64,000 nt of DNA from CAZQRP01 sp964596125. GTDB lineage: Bacteria; Chloroflexota; Dehalococcoidia; GIF9; UBA5629. Shown here in pieces: positions 51,665 through 60,269 of the stretch (its first letter is position 1; every line of letters starts with the position of its first letter). The DNA is taken from positions 1 to 64,000 of the forward strand of contig CAZQRP010000007.1 of assembly GCA_964596125.1 (NCBI GenBank). The letters run 5' to 3'. The notes beneath the pieces are model-generated. The model did not search any database. It was not told where the DNA came from and worked only from the letters and a program-made list of their open reading frames with translations. Made by a program: the position numbers and the translations under genes.

Positions 51665-53368
51665 TTACCGCCCGGTTACCAGTGACCACAAAGCTCTTAG
51701 CGGTCTCAGCTTGATGAATGGCGCAGGTACCTCCAGTTGAATCTTCTCAGCTACGGGGAACCTGTTGATCTGGTCAACCTGCTCCTTCAAATAGGATAGC
51801 TCCTGATGGTTATTTTTAGACATTATCTCTTCTATCCGGTATGCCATCTCCCGCGCTGCTTTAATGCGCCGCTCGCTTATCCCGGCTAATTTCCGAGATA
51901 TTACTCCATATTTAACTTTCAGGTCATTCAGGCGCAGAATTGCCTCATAAGAAGCATCGACAATCTGCTGGCGAGTCATCCACTCCGTCTCATAGTTCAG
52001 CGAATATTTCCAGGTAGGTGACAGCAGAGCTTGACGATGTTCTTCCAAAGTCCGGAAAAGGACACGGTATCCGTATCGCTCCGGGTGCTCAAAGCCCAGA
52101 CTGCCAGGATCAAGGAAAGGTGCTAACGGAGAGATAAACAACGAGAGCCTCTTATCACCATTGAACTTTTCTAACAGGTAGTCACAATAGTCAATGGTCT
52201 CCATTACGGACTGCGGGGTCTGCTCCGGGAGTCCAATCATAAAGAATATGTCAAGCCGCCCGCAGCCAACATCAAGAGCATCTGCAATGGTCTGCTCCAT
52301 ACCATCATTGGAATAATTCCTGCCGATAATTTTTCTGATTGCAGGGTCATGAGACTCAGGAGACATCTCCAGGCAGAAGTCAGGACAGGACTCGCTCATC
52401 CGGCGCAGAAAGTCCTTCGGAGCGGGAGAGAATAGCTCGAATATAAACTGGTTCCTCACCTTTTTCTTTCGAAGCAAGCTCAGAAGCTCGCCGGCATAGG
52501 TCCCCCCCGGCTGCTGCAGGTCACCAAGGACGAAGATCGGGCCATTGCTGAAGCGTGAAATCTGCTTGATATCTCGAGCAACCGATTCCGGCGATCGAAA
52601 AACCGCTTTGTCACGATTATAAGAGCTCCGGAAAGCTGCTGCCGAACCTCCACAAATGACACAGTTATGGGTACAGCCACGGCAGGTAAGCGCCGCAGTT
52701 ATAGGATAGCGGATCCAGTCCTTGACAGGAGCATAACTGGCAAGGTCGCGATACCTCATGACGGAGCGTACCACATTACCATAGTGATTTATCATGACAT
52801 CGCTCAGGTCATCTGGAACGTGAGTGAAGGGATTTTCGCGTATCGTACCCTGACTGTCCCGCCAGGCAAGATTAGGCACTGTTTCCGGCTCCCTGCTATT
52901 CACAATACAGTCCATCAACTGCCGGAACGGTTCCTCAGTCGAGTCACCTCTGAGTACATAGTCTATTTCGGGATACTGAAGCAGATCCCTGTAATAATAG
53001 GAAGATGAAAGTCCACCGAAAACCAGTTTTGCTTCCGGGTGGTACTTTTTCACTATCCTCGCCACCTCAACAGAACCATGGGCATGGACCATCCAGTGTA
53101 AATCGATACCGAAGACCGGTGCCTTCAGGCGTTGTATCAATGCTTCGGCGTTAAATTTCCTGTCATTAAGCATACGCACCGCAAGGTTTATAATGCGCGC
53201 ACGATAGCCGGAACGCTCCAGGTATTCAGCTATACTGGTGATCCCGATTGGATACATTTCAAACGCAAAGGATGGCGGGATCAGGTCACTAACCGGTCCG
53301 TAAAGGATCGTTCTTTGACGAAAGTCATACACACTCGGTGCATGCAACAGTATCAGGTCAACCGACAT
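51665..53368 (-). CDS. B12-binding radical SAM protein (TIGR04190-like)
   Basis: 567 residues. N-terminal B12-binding-like Rossmann domain (VFGIDLHWMVHAHGSVEVAR, LVFGGLSSSYYYRDLLQYPE), then the radical SAM core with CRGCTHNCVICGGS (CxxxCxxC type) around 225-240, and TQEMSPESHDPAIRKIIG-like segments later. Full-length, no domain missing. I associate it with the TIGR04190 group from memory. Product unknown; the nearest metabolic context is tlyA and UbiA. Confidence 0.85.
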   Translation of the reverse strand: MSVDLILLHAPSVYDFRQRTILYGPVSDLIPPSFAFEMYPIGITSIAEYLERSGYRARIINLAVRMLNDRKFNAEALIQRLKAPVFGIDLHWMVHAHGSVEVARIVKKYHPEAKLVFGGLSSSYYYRDLLQYPEIDYVLRGDSTEEPFRQLMDCIVNSREPETVPNLAWRDSQGTIRENPFTHVPDDLSDVMINHYGNVVRSVMRYRDLASYAPVKDWIRYPITAALTCRGCTHNCVICGGSAAAFRSSYNRDKAVFRSPESVARDIKQISRFSNGPIFVLGDLQQPGGTYAGELLSLLRKKKVRNQFIFELFSPAPKDFLRRMSESCPDFCLEMSPESHDPAIRKIIGRNYSNDGMEQTIADALDVGCGRLDIFFMIGLPEQTPQSVMETIDYCDYLLEKFNGDKRLSLFISPLAPFLDPGSLGFEHPERYGYRVLFRTLEEHRQALLSPTWKYSLNYETEWMTRQQIVDASYEAILRLNDLKVKYGVISRKLAGISERRIKAAREMAYRIEEIMSKNNHQELSYLKEQVDQINRFPVAEKIQLEVPAPFIKLRPLRALWSLVTGR

Positions 53369-53417
53369 AGTTATCTCTCTTCATGGAAATTCAGTAAAAT
53401 CAGGGACATGATGTAAA

Positions 53418-54308
53418 CTAGAAAATTCCCGCCAGAAGATAGCCAACACCCTGGAGTAAAATGGTCAGAAGTACAACGAGAACATTATTTGCCATAGCTT
53501 GCTGCAGCTTGCCTGTATCTTCACACCTCAGGGCACCCGAAATAGCCTTGACGGCGAAGGGAAGCGTGAGTAAAGCTACTAGAGAAAAGACAGGCATTAT
53601 CGTTGTTACCACACCTCCGATTATCCACAGATAAACTGCTATCGTAAGAACTGAATAGACCACGCTTGCTTTTGCTTTCCCCATGGTGATAGGCAGCGTT
53701 TTTCTCCCCGCTTCCTTATCGGCTTCGGTATCAGGAAACTCATTAATGAAGAGCAGATTATGTACCAATATACCAGCGGGTATCGATGCGACGACAGCAG
53801 GAAGCGTGTAGTCGGCCGTCTGGACAAAATAGACCCCCAGAACCGGCAGGGCCCCTAAACCAACTCCCGGCGACCACTCAGGCCAGCCAAGCTTCGTTAT
53901 AAAGGGTGTATAGAGGAGAATACATACTGCTGCGATCAGAAGTAAAGGCAATAAGAGCCAGCCTATTACCAGTACAAAATAAACGCCTATTGGCACCGCC
54001 AACAAAAAAGATACCATACCAAACCAGAAGACATGCTTCGGTTTGAGAAGAGCAGCAGGCAGCATGCCGCTGCCCCCGCTAAAGGGAGTCCTTTTAGTCT
54101 TTAGGTCTATTCCACTTCTATAGTCATGATAATCGTTCAGAACATTAACGCTGATATGACACAAAAGCAACCCAATAAAAGCAAGCAGAGCATGGCCGAA
54201 ATGAAAGGCGCCATCATACCAGGCCATACAGGTGCCCAGGAAAGCTAATACGACGGAAAGAAGCAAAAACTGCGGCCGGGTTTCCAGAAACCATAGCTTC
54301 AGATTCAT
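53418..54308 (-). CDS. UbiA-family prenyltransferase
   Basis: 296 residues, eight or nine membrane helices. The two Asp-rich metal motifs are NDYHDYRSGID (about residue 60) and NEFPDTEAD (about 190), both standard for the UbiA/MenA fold. Transfers a polyprenyl chain to an aromatic acceptor such as dihydroxynaphthoate, so menaquinone or a related quinone/haem O synthesis is the likely pathway. KRTPFSGGSGML is conserved in the MenA-like branch. Confidence 0.9.
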   Translation of the reverse strand: MNLKLWFLETRPQFLLLSVVLAFLGTCMAWYDGAFHFGHALLAFIGLLLCHISVNVLNDYHDYRSGIDLKTKRTPFSGGSGMLPAALLKPKHVFWFGMVSFLLAVPIGVYFVLVIGWLLLPLLLIAAVCILLYTPFITKLGWPEWSPGVGLGALPVLGVYFVQTADYTLPAVVASIPAGILVHNLLFINEFPDTEADKEAGRKTLPITMGKAKASVVYSVLTIAVYLWIIGGVVTTIMPVFSLVALLTLPFAVKAISGALRCEDTGKLQQAMANNVLVVLLTILLQGVGYLLAGIF

Positions 54309-54366
54309 CTAATCGCTTAAGTATAACAAGCAGACCAACTCTTTGTCTACAATATCCATTCTACTG

Positions 54367-55032
54367 TTATTCCTTTTTAGTCGCATACTCAATATCGGAG
54401 AGCCTGCCGTAGCACAGTATGTAGTCTCCTGACAGTACTTTCTCCTCTGGTTGGGGAAGAGATACTATGGCATCTCCTCGCTCGATGGCTAATACAGTAA
54501 TACTCCTTTGCTTAAAGTCAGCATCCTGAACTTGTCGGCCAGCTATAGGTGATTGTTCATCTACGGCAAGGCGGACTACAGCATAATCACCGGCGCTATG
54601 TACTACCTTTTCAACAATGAGCCGGGACATGTCCGTTTTTCTTCCAGTGAGTCTCAGAATGGCATTGGTTAGCCTGTCAATAAGCCCCAGCCAGAAGGCA
54701 AGGCCGATGAAAAGCAGGACAACAATAGTAAAAGCACTAATGGATATAGATGGTAGTGTGAGACCAGCACGCACGGAAAGAATGACGAGAATGATAAAGG
54801 CAACGATTCCGGTATTACCCAGTAATATAAGATAGGTAACAATCTGCCGGCGTTTGGCATGCTCTACTATCAACTCAGCTTGACTTGTCGTGAAGCCAGT
54901 GCCGGTCAATGCTGACAGAGCCTGAAAGCGAGACCTGGACCGTTCCATGCCAGTTGCTTCCAGAGCGATAGAGCCAAACCACAGTACTAATAGATAGACT
55001 GCCAGAAATGCAAGCATCACCAAAATTTGCAT
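54367..55032 (-). CDS. Membrane protein with C-terminal TrkA-C domain
   Basis: 221 residues from ATG at 55032, with AAGGAGGTTAGT in front. Four membrane helices (about 3-20, 60-80, 95-115 and around) are followed by a TrkA_C/RCK-C domain (VVRLAVDEQSPIAGRQVQD, then DYILCYGRLSDIEYA). The N-terminal GTGFTTSQAELIV resembles K+-transport selectivity-type sequence. Might be a regulatory or minimal K+ channel protein; no Trk partner adjoins. Confidence 0.8.
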   Translation of the reverse strand: MQILVMLAFLAVYLLVLWFGSIALEATGMERSRSRFQALSALTGTGFTTSQAELIVEHAKRRQIVTYLILLGNTGIVAFIILVILSVRAGLTLPSISISAFTIVVLLFIGLAFWLGLIDRLTNAILRLTGRKTDMSRLIVEKVVHSAGDYAVVRLAVDEQSPIAGRQVQDADFKQRSITVLAIERGDAIVSLPQPEEKVLSGDYILCYGRLSDIEYATKKE

Positions 55033-55143
55033 ACTAACCTCCTTAAGCTGCACTAGACATTCGATAATGTAACCGTAGTGATTATATAGTGGGGATTAAA
55101 GTACTGACAAGATACTACGCTTGCTAGATACACCAGGTGAAGC

Positions 55144-56595
55144 TCATATTGGTGCTTCTATCGCTACCGTCGTGCCCTTGCCTGGTTTTGAATCTATCTT
55201 CAGGCTACCACCTACCAAACGTATACGCTCTTGCATTCCAGCTAAGCCAAGCTTACCATCCCGGGCCAAATCGCCTATGTTCCCGCTCAGTTTAAAGCCT
55301 TTGCCATTATCACGTATGTTTACCTGTATCACAGCATCCTCAAACTGTACTACAACTTTGGCCTCAGTCGCCTGAGAATGCCGCCATATATTTCTCAGTG
55401 CTTCCTGAGAGATACGAAAGAGCACTAGCTCCAGTTCTTCCGGGAGCCGGCGTTCGGAACCGTGTACTTTGACCTTTGTCGCTATCCCCGAATATTCCTC
55501 TACCTTAGAGGCCAACCACTCCAACGCAGGTAAAAGTCCAAGACGGTCCAATGCATCCGGACGCATATCCTGGCTCAGACGGCGGACCTCTTGTATGATA
55601 GTATTGGTCTGTTGCCACAACTGTTCTAACCTCTGCCGACTATCCTCCGTCAGCTCCCTGGCTTCAGAAGCAAGCGAATCTAATTGACGGGAGAGCACAA
55701 CAAGTGCTTGAATAGTATCATCATGTAACTCACGTGAAATACGGCGTCTCTCTTCTTCCTGAGCTTTAGTAGCCTGTTGTACATAGAAACGCAGGTTCTC
55801 CTGCATCTTTTTCTGTTCAGTAATATCTCTCGCAATATGCTGAAATGCTGACGGTTTACCATTATCGAACAACATACTGGTTGCCAATTGAACAAACACC
55901 TCGCTGCCATCCTTCTTTATGAAGCGTTGTTCATAGGGCTGCTCCACAGGTTCATTGGCAAGCAGCTTGCGTCGAATCTGGCTCGCCAACTGAAGGCTTT
56001 CGTCAGATAAAAAACTTCCCACGTTCATAGTAGACAGCTCTTCTGCATTATATCCAGTAAGTTTCTCAGCAGCACTGTTCACAGCTATGATATTACCCTC
56101 CAGATTATGAAGTAAGATGGCATCATGGGCGTTTTCAAATAGCTGCCGGTACCTCTGTTCAGATGATCTCAACCCTTGCTGAGCTATTTCAAGTCGTATG
56201 CGATACTCTCGTTCTTTCCGAAGGGATACAAAACTGATAGACAATGCGTTGCCAATCAAAAAAACAGAACCCGTTTCCAGAAGAGCGTCTAAAGGACTCT
56301 GCGAAATAAAAATTGCTCGAGGCAACATGCAGGAAAGAGCGACAAGTGAGCTGATGAAAGCCCCTCTCCAGCCAAATAGAAAACCAGCCCAAACGACAGG
56401 CGCCATGTAGAATATTCTCTCAAAGGCATGGCGACTTAAGTTCAGGTCGGCCATTGCGCGTGTGAGAATACCCGGGTACGCCTGGATTTCACCGTAGTGT
56501 AAGATTGTGATAAATACAAAAATGGCTGTAATAAACCAAAAGCCCGGCCTACGAATGATCTTAATAAGCCAGTCTATCAATGAGTAGCGTGTCAC
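55144..56595 (-). CDS. Membrane PAS sensor histidine kinase, NarL type
   Basis: 483 residues. Three or four membrane helices occupy about 15-110, then a PAS domain (about 145-265; FENAHDAILLHNLEGNIIAV). The HisKA_3 domain has RRISRELHDDTIQALV (phospho-His), and HATPase motifs are EALRNIWRHSQ, DNGKGFKLSG and GLAGMQERIRLVGGS. 10 bases from the regulator gene below, same strand, so a cognate pair. Confidence 0.92.
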   Translation of the reverse strand: MTRYSLIDWLIKIIRRPGFWFITAIFVFITILHYGEIQAYPGILTRAMADLNLSRHAFERIFYMAPVVWAGFLFGWRGAFISSLVALSCMLPRAIFISQSPLDALLETGSVFLIGNALSISFVSLRKEREYRIRLEIAQQGLRSSEQRYRQLFENAHDAILLHNLEGNIIAVNSAAEKLTGYNAEELSTMNVGSFLSDESLQLASQIRRKLLANEPVEQPYEQRFIKKDGSEVFVQLATSMLFDNGKPSAFQHIARDITEQKKMQENLRFYVQQATKAQEEERRRISRELHDDTIQALVVLSRQLDSLASEARELTEDSRQRLEQLWQQTNTIIQEVRRLSQDMRPDALDRLGLLPALEWLASKVEEYSGIATKVKVHGSERRLPEELELVLFRISQEALRNIWRHSQATEAKVVVQFEDAVIQVNIRDNGKGFKLSGNIGDLARDGKLGLAGMQERIRLVGGSLKIDSKPGKGTTVAIEAPI

Positions 56596-56605
56596 AGTCT
56601 TATTT

Positions 56606-57271
56606 TTAAGGTATGTCGTCGAGGGTAATCCAGCCTTCTTTCAGAGCGCGCACCACCGCTTCAGTCCGCGAACTTACTCCCAGTTTATTAAAAATATTGC
56701 CCAGGTGGGCTTGTACAGTGCGCAAGCTAAGACAAAGCTCATTCGCAATATCCTGGTTACTTAAACCTCCGGTCGCCAGTTTGAGAACATTCATCTCGCG
56801 TGTACTTAGAACCGCTGTTGGCTCTCCCGTCGAAGGCATGCTTTGACCGGAAGCAAACCGGTTTAATACCTTGCGGGCAATTATCGGATGAAGTACTGAC
56901 TCTCCAGCGTTTATCTGTCGTACTGCATCTACCAGTTCACGGCCACGTACACTTTTCAGCAGGTAACCAGCCGCCCCTGCTTCCAGTAGACTGAAGACGA
57001 ACTGCTCATCATCATAAGCAGTAAGTATCAATATAGCTATACCAGGATAGAGAGCCTTAATCTGCTTGGTCGCCTCGATGCCATCCATTTTGGGCATAGA
57101 GATATCGATAATAGCTACATCGGGCCTGGAGCTCCCAGCCAGTTTCACTGCTTCTTCTCCATCGCTAGCCTCAGCAACTACATTCAGGTCTGGTTCCTGC
57201 TCCAGAATCCAGCGAGTACCTTCCCTTACTACAGCATGGTCTTCAGCAATGAGAATTTTAATCTCGCTCAA
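56606..57271 (-). CDS. NarL/LuxR-family response regulator
   Basis: 221 residues from TTG at 57269-57271, preceded by GAGGAGATCC (an upstream ATG at 57301 lacks a ribosome site). Receiver domain: KILIAEDHAVVREG, AIIDISMPKMDGIEA (phospho-Asp), AYDDEQFVFSLLEAGAAGYL with Lys in LLKSVRG. C-terminal LuxR HTH: LSTREMNVLKLATGGLSNQD, ANELCLSLRTVQAHLGNIF. Partner of the kinase above. A decayed copy exists at 57954. Confidence 0.93.
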   Translation of the reverse strand: MSEIKILIAEDHAVVREGTRWILEQEPDLNVVAEASDGEEAVKLAGSSRPDVAIIDISMPKMDGIEATKQIKALYPGIAILILTAYDDEQFVFSLLEAGAAGYLLKSVRGRELVDAVRQINAGESVLHPIIARKVLNRFASGQSMPSTGEPTAVLSTREMNVLKLATGGLSNQDIANELCLSLRTVQAHLGNIFNKLGVSSRTEAVVRALKEGWITLDDIP

Positions 57272-57506
57272 CGGATCTCCTCTATACCTATCCTTATACA
57301 TCTTACACTCTTTAGCTCAAGTTAACAATATAAATTCAATAAGCATAAATACCTAAACTTAAGAAATTATTTATAGGCGTAACACTCTATTTATTGCGAT
57401 GGTAAAGTAAGTATCGCTGCGGATGTTGAGCCTGGTGACATGATGATAAGCTGATAATGGATAAGAAGTGGAGTAATGGCAACGGATTAGGAAGGAGGTG
57501 AGAACA

Positions 57507-57686
57507 ATGCAGTGGGAGTTAATCATAGCGCTCGTAATAGCAATACCCATTATTCTCTTCCCGGCAGCATTCGTCTGGTACTTGAATATCGGCGGCATTT
57601 ATGCAGCCATTAAGGAAGCACGCGCAAAGAGGGCTGCACGCGCAAAGAAGGCCGGAGAAGCATTAACACAGGAAGCACAAAAATAA
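57507..57686 (+). CDS. One-helix membrane protein, paralogue A
   Basis: 59 residues from ATG at 57507, preceded by AAGGAGGTGA, a full anti-SD match. MQWELIIALVIAIPIILFPA begins the helix, and a basic tail KEARAKRAARAKKAGEAL ends in QEAQK. Shares the same plan and residues with the protein at 58466. Divergent from the NarL-type regulator. Function unknown. Confidence 0.8.
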   Translation: MQWELIIALVIAIPIILFPAAFVWYLNIGGIYAAIKEARAKRAARAKKAGEALTQEAQK

Positions 57687-57729
57687 CAGGATAAAAATTA
57701 CACAAGAAATTCAACTAGAGATATAGACT

Positions 57730-57921
57730 ATGCAATGGGAAATAATACCGGTCGTTATATTAGTAATAGGCATTTCTATAGCTATTAAGGAGGCGCTGGA
57801 TAAACGGGCCGCTCATCAACAAGGATCCGAGGATGCGTCACTTGCACATCACGACACTAATGAGCAGGATGCAGGACAAGTAGCGGAGAAAAAATTTTCC
57901 AAAGCTCAACGTCAACGATGA
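57730..57921 (+). CDS. One-helix membrane protein, paralogue B (deleted form)
   Basis: 63 residues. Starts MQWEIIPVVILVIGISIAIKE, which aligns with paralogue A except for an internal deletion of about 16 residues covering the second half of the helix and the WYLNIGG turn. Longer polar tail (HQQGSEDASLAHHDTNEQD). Ribosome site (AGAGATATAG) is weaker than that of A and C. It may be a decaying or specialised copy. Confidence 0.65.
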   Translation: MQWEIIPVVILVIGISIAIKEALDKRAAHQQGSEDASLAHHDTNEQDAGQVAEKKFSKAQRQR

Positions 57922-57953
57922 AAATCTACCTGGAATAACCGGAACATACTTTT

Positions 57954-58163
57954 TCAGGGACATACCAGAGACGTATTCAAAGCTGAAGTATGAAATACCG
58001 GTTCCCCATCGTATACTAAACGAACAGCGTTTATCAGCTCGCTATTCCCAACGCTGCTTAACAATGAGACAGAAACCCATGCCTCTATAGGGCTGAAGAT
58101 CAACTTTTCACGATCGCAGGCACTTAGAACCAGCACAGTTATAGAAGGATAGTACTACTTAAT
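57954..58163 (-). pseudogene. Fragment of a NarL-type response regulator
   Basis: On the - strand the sequence reads YPSITVLVLSACDREKLIFS, then EAWVSVSLLSSVGNSELINA and VRLVYDGEPVFH before a stop. This aligns throughout with the receiver end of the intact regulator (YPGIAILILTAYDDEQFVFS, LLKSVRGRELVDAVRQINAGES). The Lys of LLKS is replaced by Ser, and the HTH domain and N-terminus are missing. A possible further trace, SMPILD, lies at about 58262. It looks like a decayed duplicate. Confidence 0.8.
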
Positions 58164-58465
58164 CTGCAGTGAACGTAGATGCCAATCTATCATTGTTCTC
58201 AATAGGCATAAATGCTTAATCAGCCGTTAATTTTTAGGTATTTTCGGCAATCCAAAATGGGCATACTAACGGAAGTCATCTCACAATAGTTGTAGTAACG
58301 TAAGGTTAGAGGTTAGAGGCAGGAGGAATTAGTAAACGTAGCCGATGTCTCGCCGACTTAGTTCTATTGTTTATTGTTACATTCCCGTGTCAAACTCCTG
58401 CCTCAAACCGCCGTACATCAGGATTACGGCGTTTACTATAAATAATTAGGAAAGGAGGGTTCCAG
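58164..58465. other. Decayed spacer upstream of paralogue C
   Basis: About 300 bases between the pseudogene and the small membrane-protein gene. Contains a short GGTTAGAGGTTAGAGG repeat near 58302-58318 and traces of regulator coding on the - strand, but no gene. Confidence 0.35.
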
Positions 58466-58642
58466 ATGGAGTGGCAGATTATACTTGCCATAGTGGTGGC
58501 GGTACCAATTATTCTTATCCCGGTGGCATTTATTTGGTACATAAACGTGAGCGGTCTGTACCAGGTCATTAAGGAAGCCCGCCAACGGCAAAAAAGAAGG
58601 GTCAAGACATTACAGGGAGCAGAGGAATTCGTCCGAAAGTAA
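58466..58642 (+). CDS. One-helix membrane protein, paralogue C
   Basis: 58 residues, ATG with GGAAAGGAGGGTTCCAG upstream. MEWQIILAIVVAVPIILIPV then AFIWYINVSGLYQVIKEARQ. Nearly identical in plan to paralogue A (PIILxPxAFxWYxNxxGxY, then KEAR). A basic tail RQKRRVKTLQG follows. It is 171 bases upstream of hdrC. Function unknown. Confidence 0.8.
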   Translation: MEWQIILAIVVAVPIILIPVAFIWYINVSGLYQVIKEARQRQKRRVKTLQGAEEFVRK

Positions 58643-58812
58643 TACTACTCGGATGCATCCAGAAGCGAAAGGCTCTAGACAACTGCTTGTCCAGCGATAC
58701 CTGACACAAACGAGTCTGTAAGGAGTTGCATTAAAGCTACCCTACCAATAATCACAGACCTTAGAGCCATGAGAGGAAAAGAGTTTAAATAAAATATCCA
58801 GGTTGGAGCACA

Positions 58813-59376
58813 ATGGAAAAAAATAATGGTCAAACTTTTGTAAAGGAAATTTGTACTATTCCCGGTGGTGAAGGAATTCAACAGTGTATTCAGTGCGGCG
58901 TCTGTTCCGCTTCCTGCCCCAATGCCAGCAAAATGGACTATACCCCACGGGAGCTCATAGCGATGGCACGAGCCGGCATGCGAGACGAGGTTCTATCAAG
59001 CAACTCTATGTGGCTTTGTCTGTCTTGTTACCTCTGCACCGTACGTTGTCCCAAGGGAATCAAGCATACGGACCTGATGCATGCCCTGGAGTGCCTGGCT
59101 GTCCGGCAGCGTCTGAGCAGCGAACGAACACGCACTCCAGCAATGTATAGAAGCTTTAGCGACTTTGTATATAGCATTGGCAGCATACCGGAGATGGGCT
59201 TTATGACCTGGTACTACTTGTTAACCAATCCTTTACGTGCAATCAAGATGATGCCACTGGCGTTGAGTCTGATTAGACACGGACGCCTCTCTGTTAAAGC
59301 CAGAAGACTGAAACCGGAGGCAGAAGTACAGCTTAAAGCGATTTTAGATAAGGCTGAAGCAATAGGAGGGACATAA
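58813..59376 (+). CDS. hdrC: Heterodisulfide reductase subunit C-like
   Basis: 187 residues. Two [4Fe-4S] motifs: CIQCGVCSASCPNAS and CLSCYLCTVRCPKGIKH (two CxxCxxCxxxCP). A helical C-terminal part follows. HdrC relays electrons between HdrA and HdrB. TTGGAG lies before the ATG. The stop overlaps the hdrB start (TAATGA), indicating co-translation. A possible promoter, TTGCAT-N17-TAATCA, lies at about 58727-58755 but is weak. Confidence 0.93.
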   Translation: MEKNNGQTFVKEICTIPGGEGIQQCIQCGVCSASCPNASKMDYTPRELIAMARAGMRDEVLSSNSMWLCLSCYLCTVRCPKGIKHTDLMHALECLAVRQRLSSERTRTPAMYRSFSDFVYSIGSIPEMGFMTWYYLLTNPLRAIKMMPLALSLIRHGRLSVKARRLKPEAEVQLKAILDKAEAIGGT

Positions 59377-60248
59377 TGAAATATTATACTTACTTCCCCG
59401 GTTGCTCTTCATCACATGGGGGAGCGAAAGCATATGATTGGTCTACCCGTGCAATAGCCAAGACCCTTGATGTAGAGTTCATCGAGCTTAACGACTGGAA
59501 CTGCTGCGGATCAACACCATATACCTCTGTTGATGAACTGGCTTCCTATTGTTGCTCAGCCCGCAACCTGTCATTAGCCGAAAAAACAGGACTTGACATG
59601 GTAACACCATGCAGCGCCTGTTATGTCATCCTGAATAGAACCAACTCATATTTGAAGGAATACCCCGAGCTAAGGGCAAAGGTCAATGATGCTATGACAG
59701 CAGGCAATCTGGAATATCACGGTACTGTTAAGGTACGCCACCTCCTCGATGTTCTTGCAAATGATGTTGGCTGTGATGAAATCGCGTCCAGAGTCAGGAG
59801 GAATCTTGACGGGCTGAAAGTGGCTCCGTACTATGGCTGCCAGGTGGTCCGACCCGGACCAGGATTTGACCATCCGGAATCCCCTACATCGCTGGACCGT
59901 CTGGTAGAGAGCATAGGAGCTGATGCAACGCCGTTTCCTCTGAAGGCTCGATGCTGCGGCGGCTCTCTCGTCTTCACTGAAGAGGACATTGCCCTGGGAT
60001 TGACTAAAAAGCTACTGGATAATGCTGTAAGCAATGGAGCCGAGTGTATCGTCACCGTCTGTCCACTTTGTCAAACGAATCTAGATGTTTACCAGGGCAG
60101 GGTTAATAAAAAGTTCAAGACTAACTTCAATATACCTGTCCTGTTTTTCACCCAGCTTATAGGATTGGCCTTTGGTATTGAGATAGAGAGCTTAGGTCTG
60201 GAGAAATGCATAGTACCAGCCGAGGAAGTTCTAGCCGTATATCTCTGA
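59376..60248 (+). CDS. hdrB: Heterodisulfide reductase subunit B-like
   Basis: 290 residues. Two CCG domains: FPGCSSSHGGAKAYD with NWNCCGSTPYTSVDE and CSACYVIL, then PYYGCQVVRPG with RCCGGSLVFTEE and CPLCQTNLDVYQG. In methanogens these CCG sites bind the noncubane [4Fe-4S] pair that reduces the heterodisulfide CoM-S-S-CoB. In bacteria lacking that substrate the acceptor is unknown. Translationally coupled to hdrC. Confidence 0.93.
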   Translation: MKYYTYFPGCSSSHGGAKAYDWSTRAIAKTLDVEFIELNDWNCCGSTPYTSVDELASYCCSARNLSLAEKTGLDMVTPCSACYVILNRTNSYLKEYPELRAKVNDAMTAGNLEYHGTVKVRHLLDVLANDVGCDEIASRVRRNLDGLKVAPYYGCQVVRPGPGFDHPESPTSLDRLVESIGADATPFPLKARCCGGSLVFTEEDIALGLTKKLLDNAVSNGAECIVTVCPLCQTNLDVYQGRVNKKFKTNFNIPVLFFTQLIGLAFGIEIESLGLEKCIVPAEEVLAVYL

Positions 60249-60269
60249 GAGATGAGCAAGGAGGACCAA

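Noticed and set aside
58302..58318. GGTTAGAGGTTAGAGG short tandem repeat
   Set aside because: Two imperfect copies only and no relation to the flanking genes beyond a decayed spacer; probably chance.
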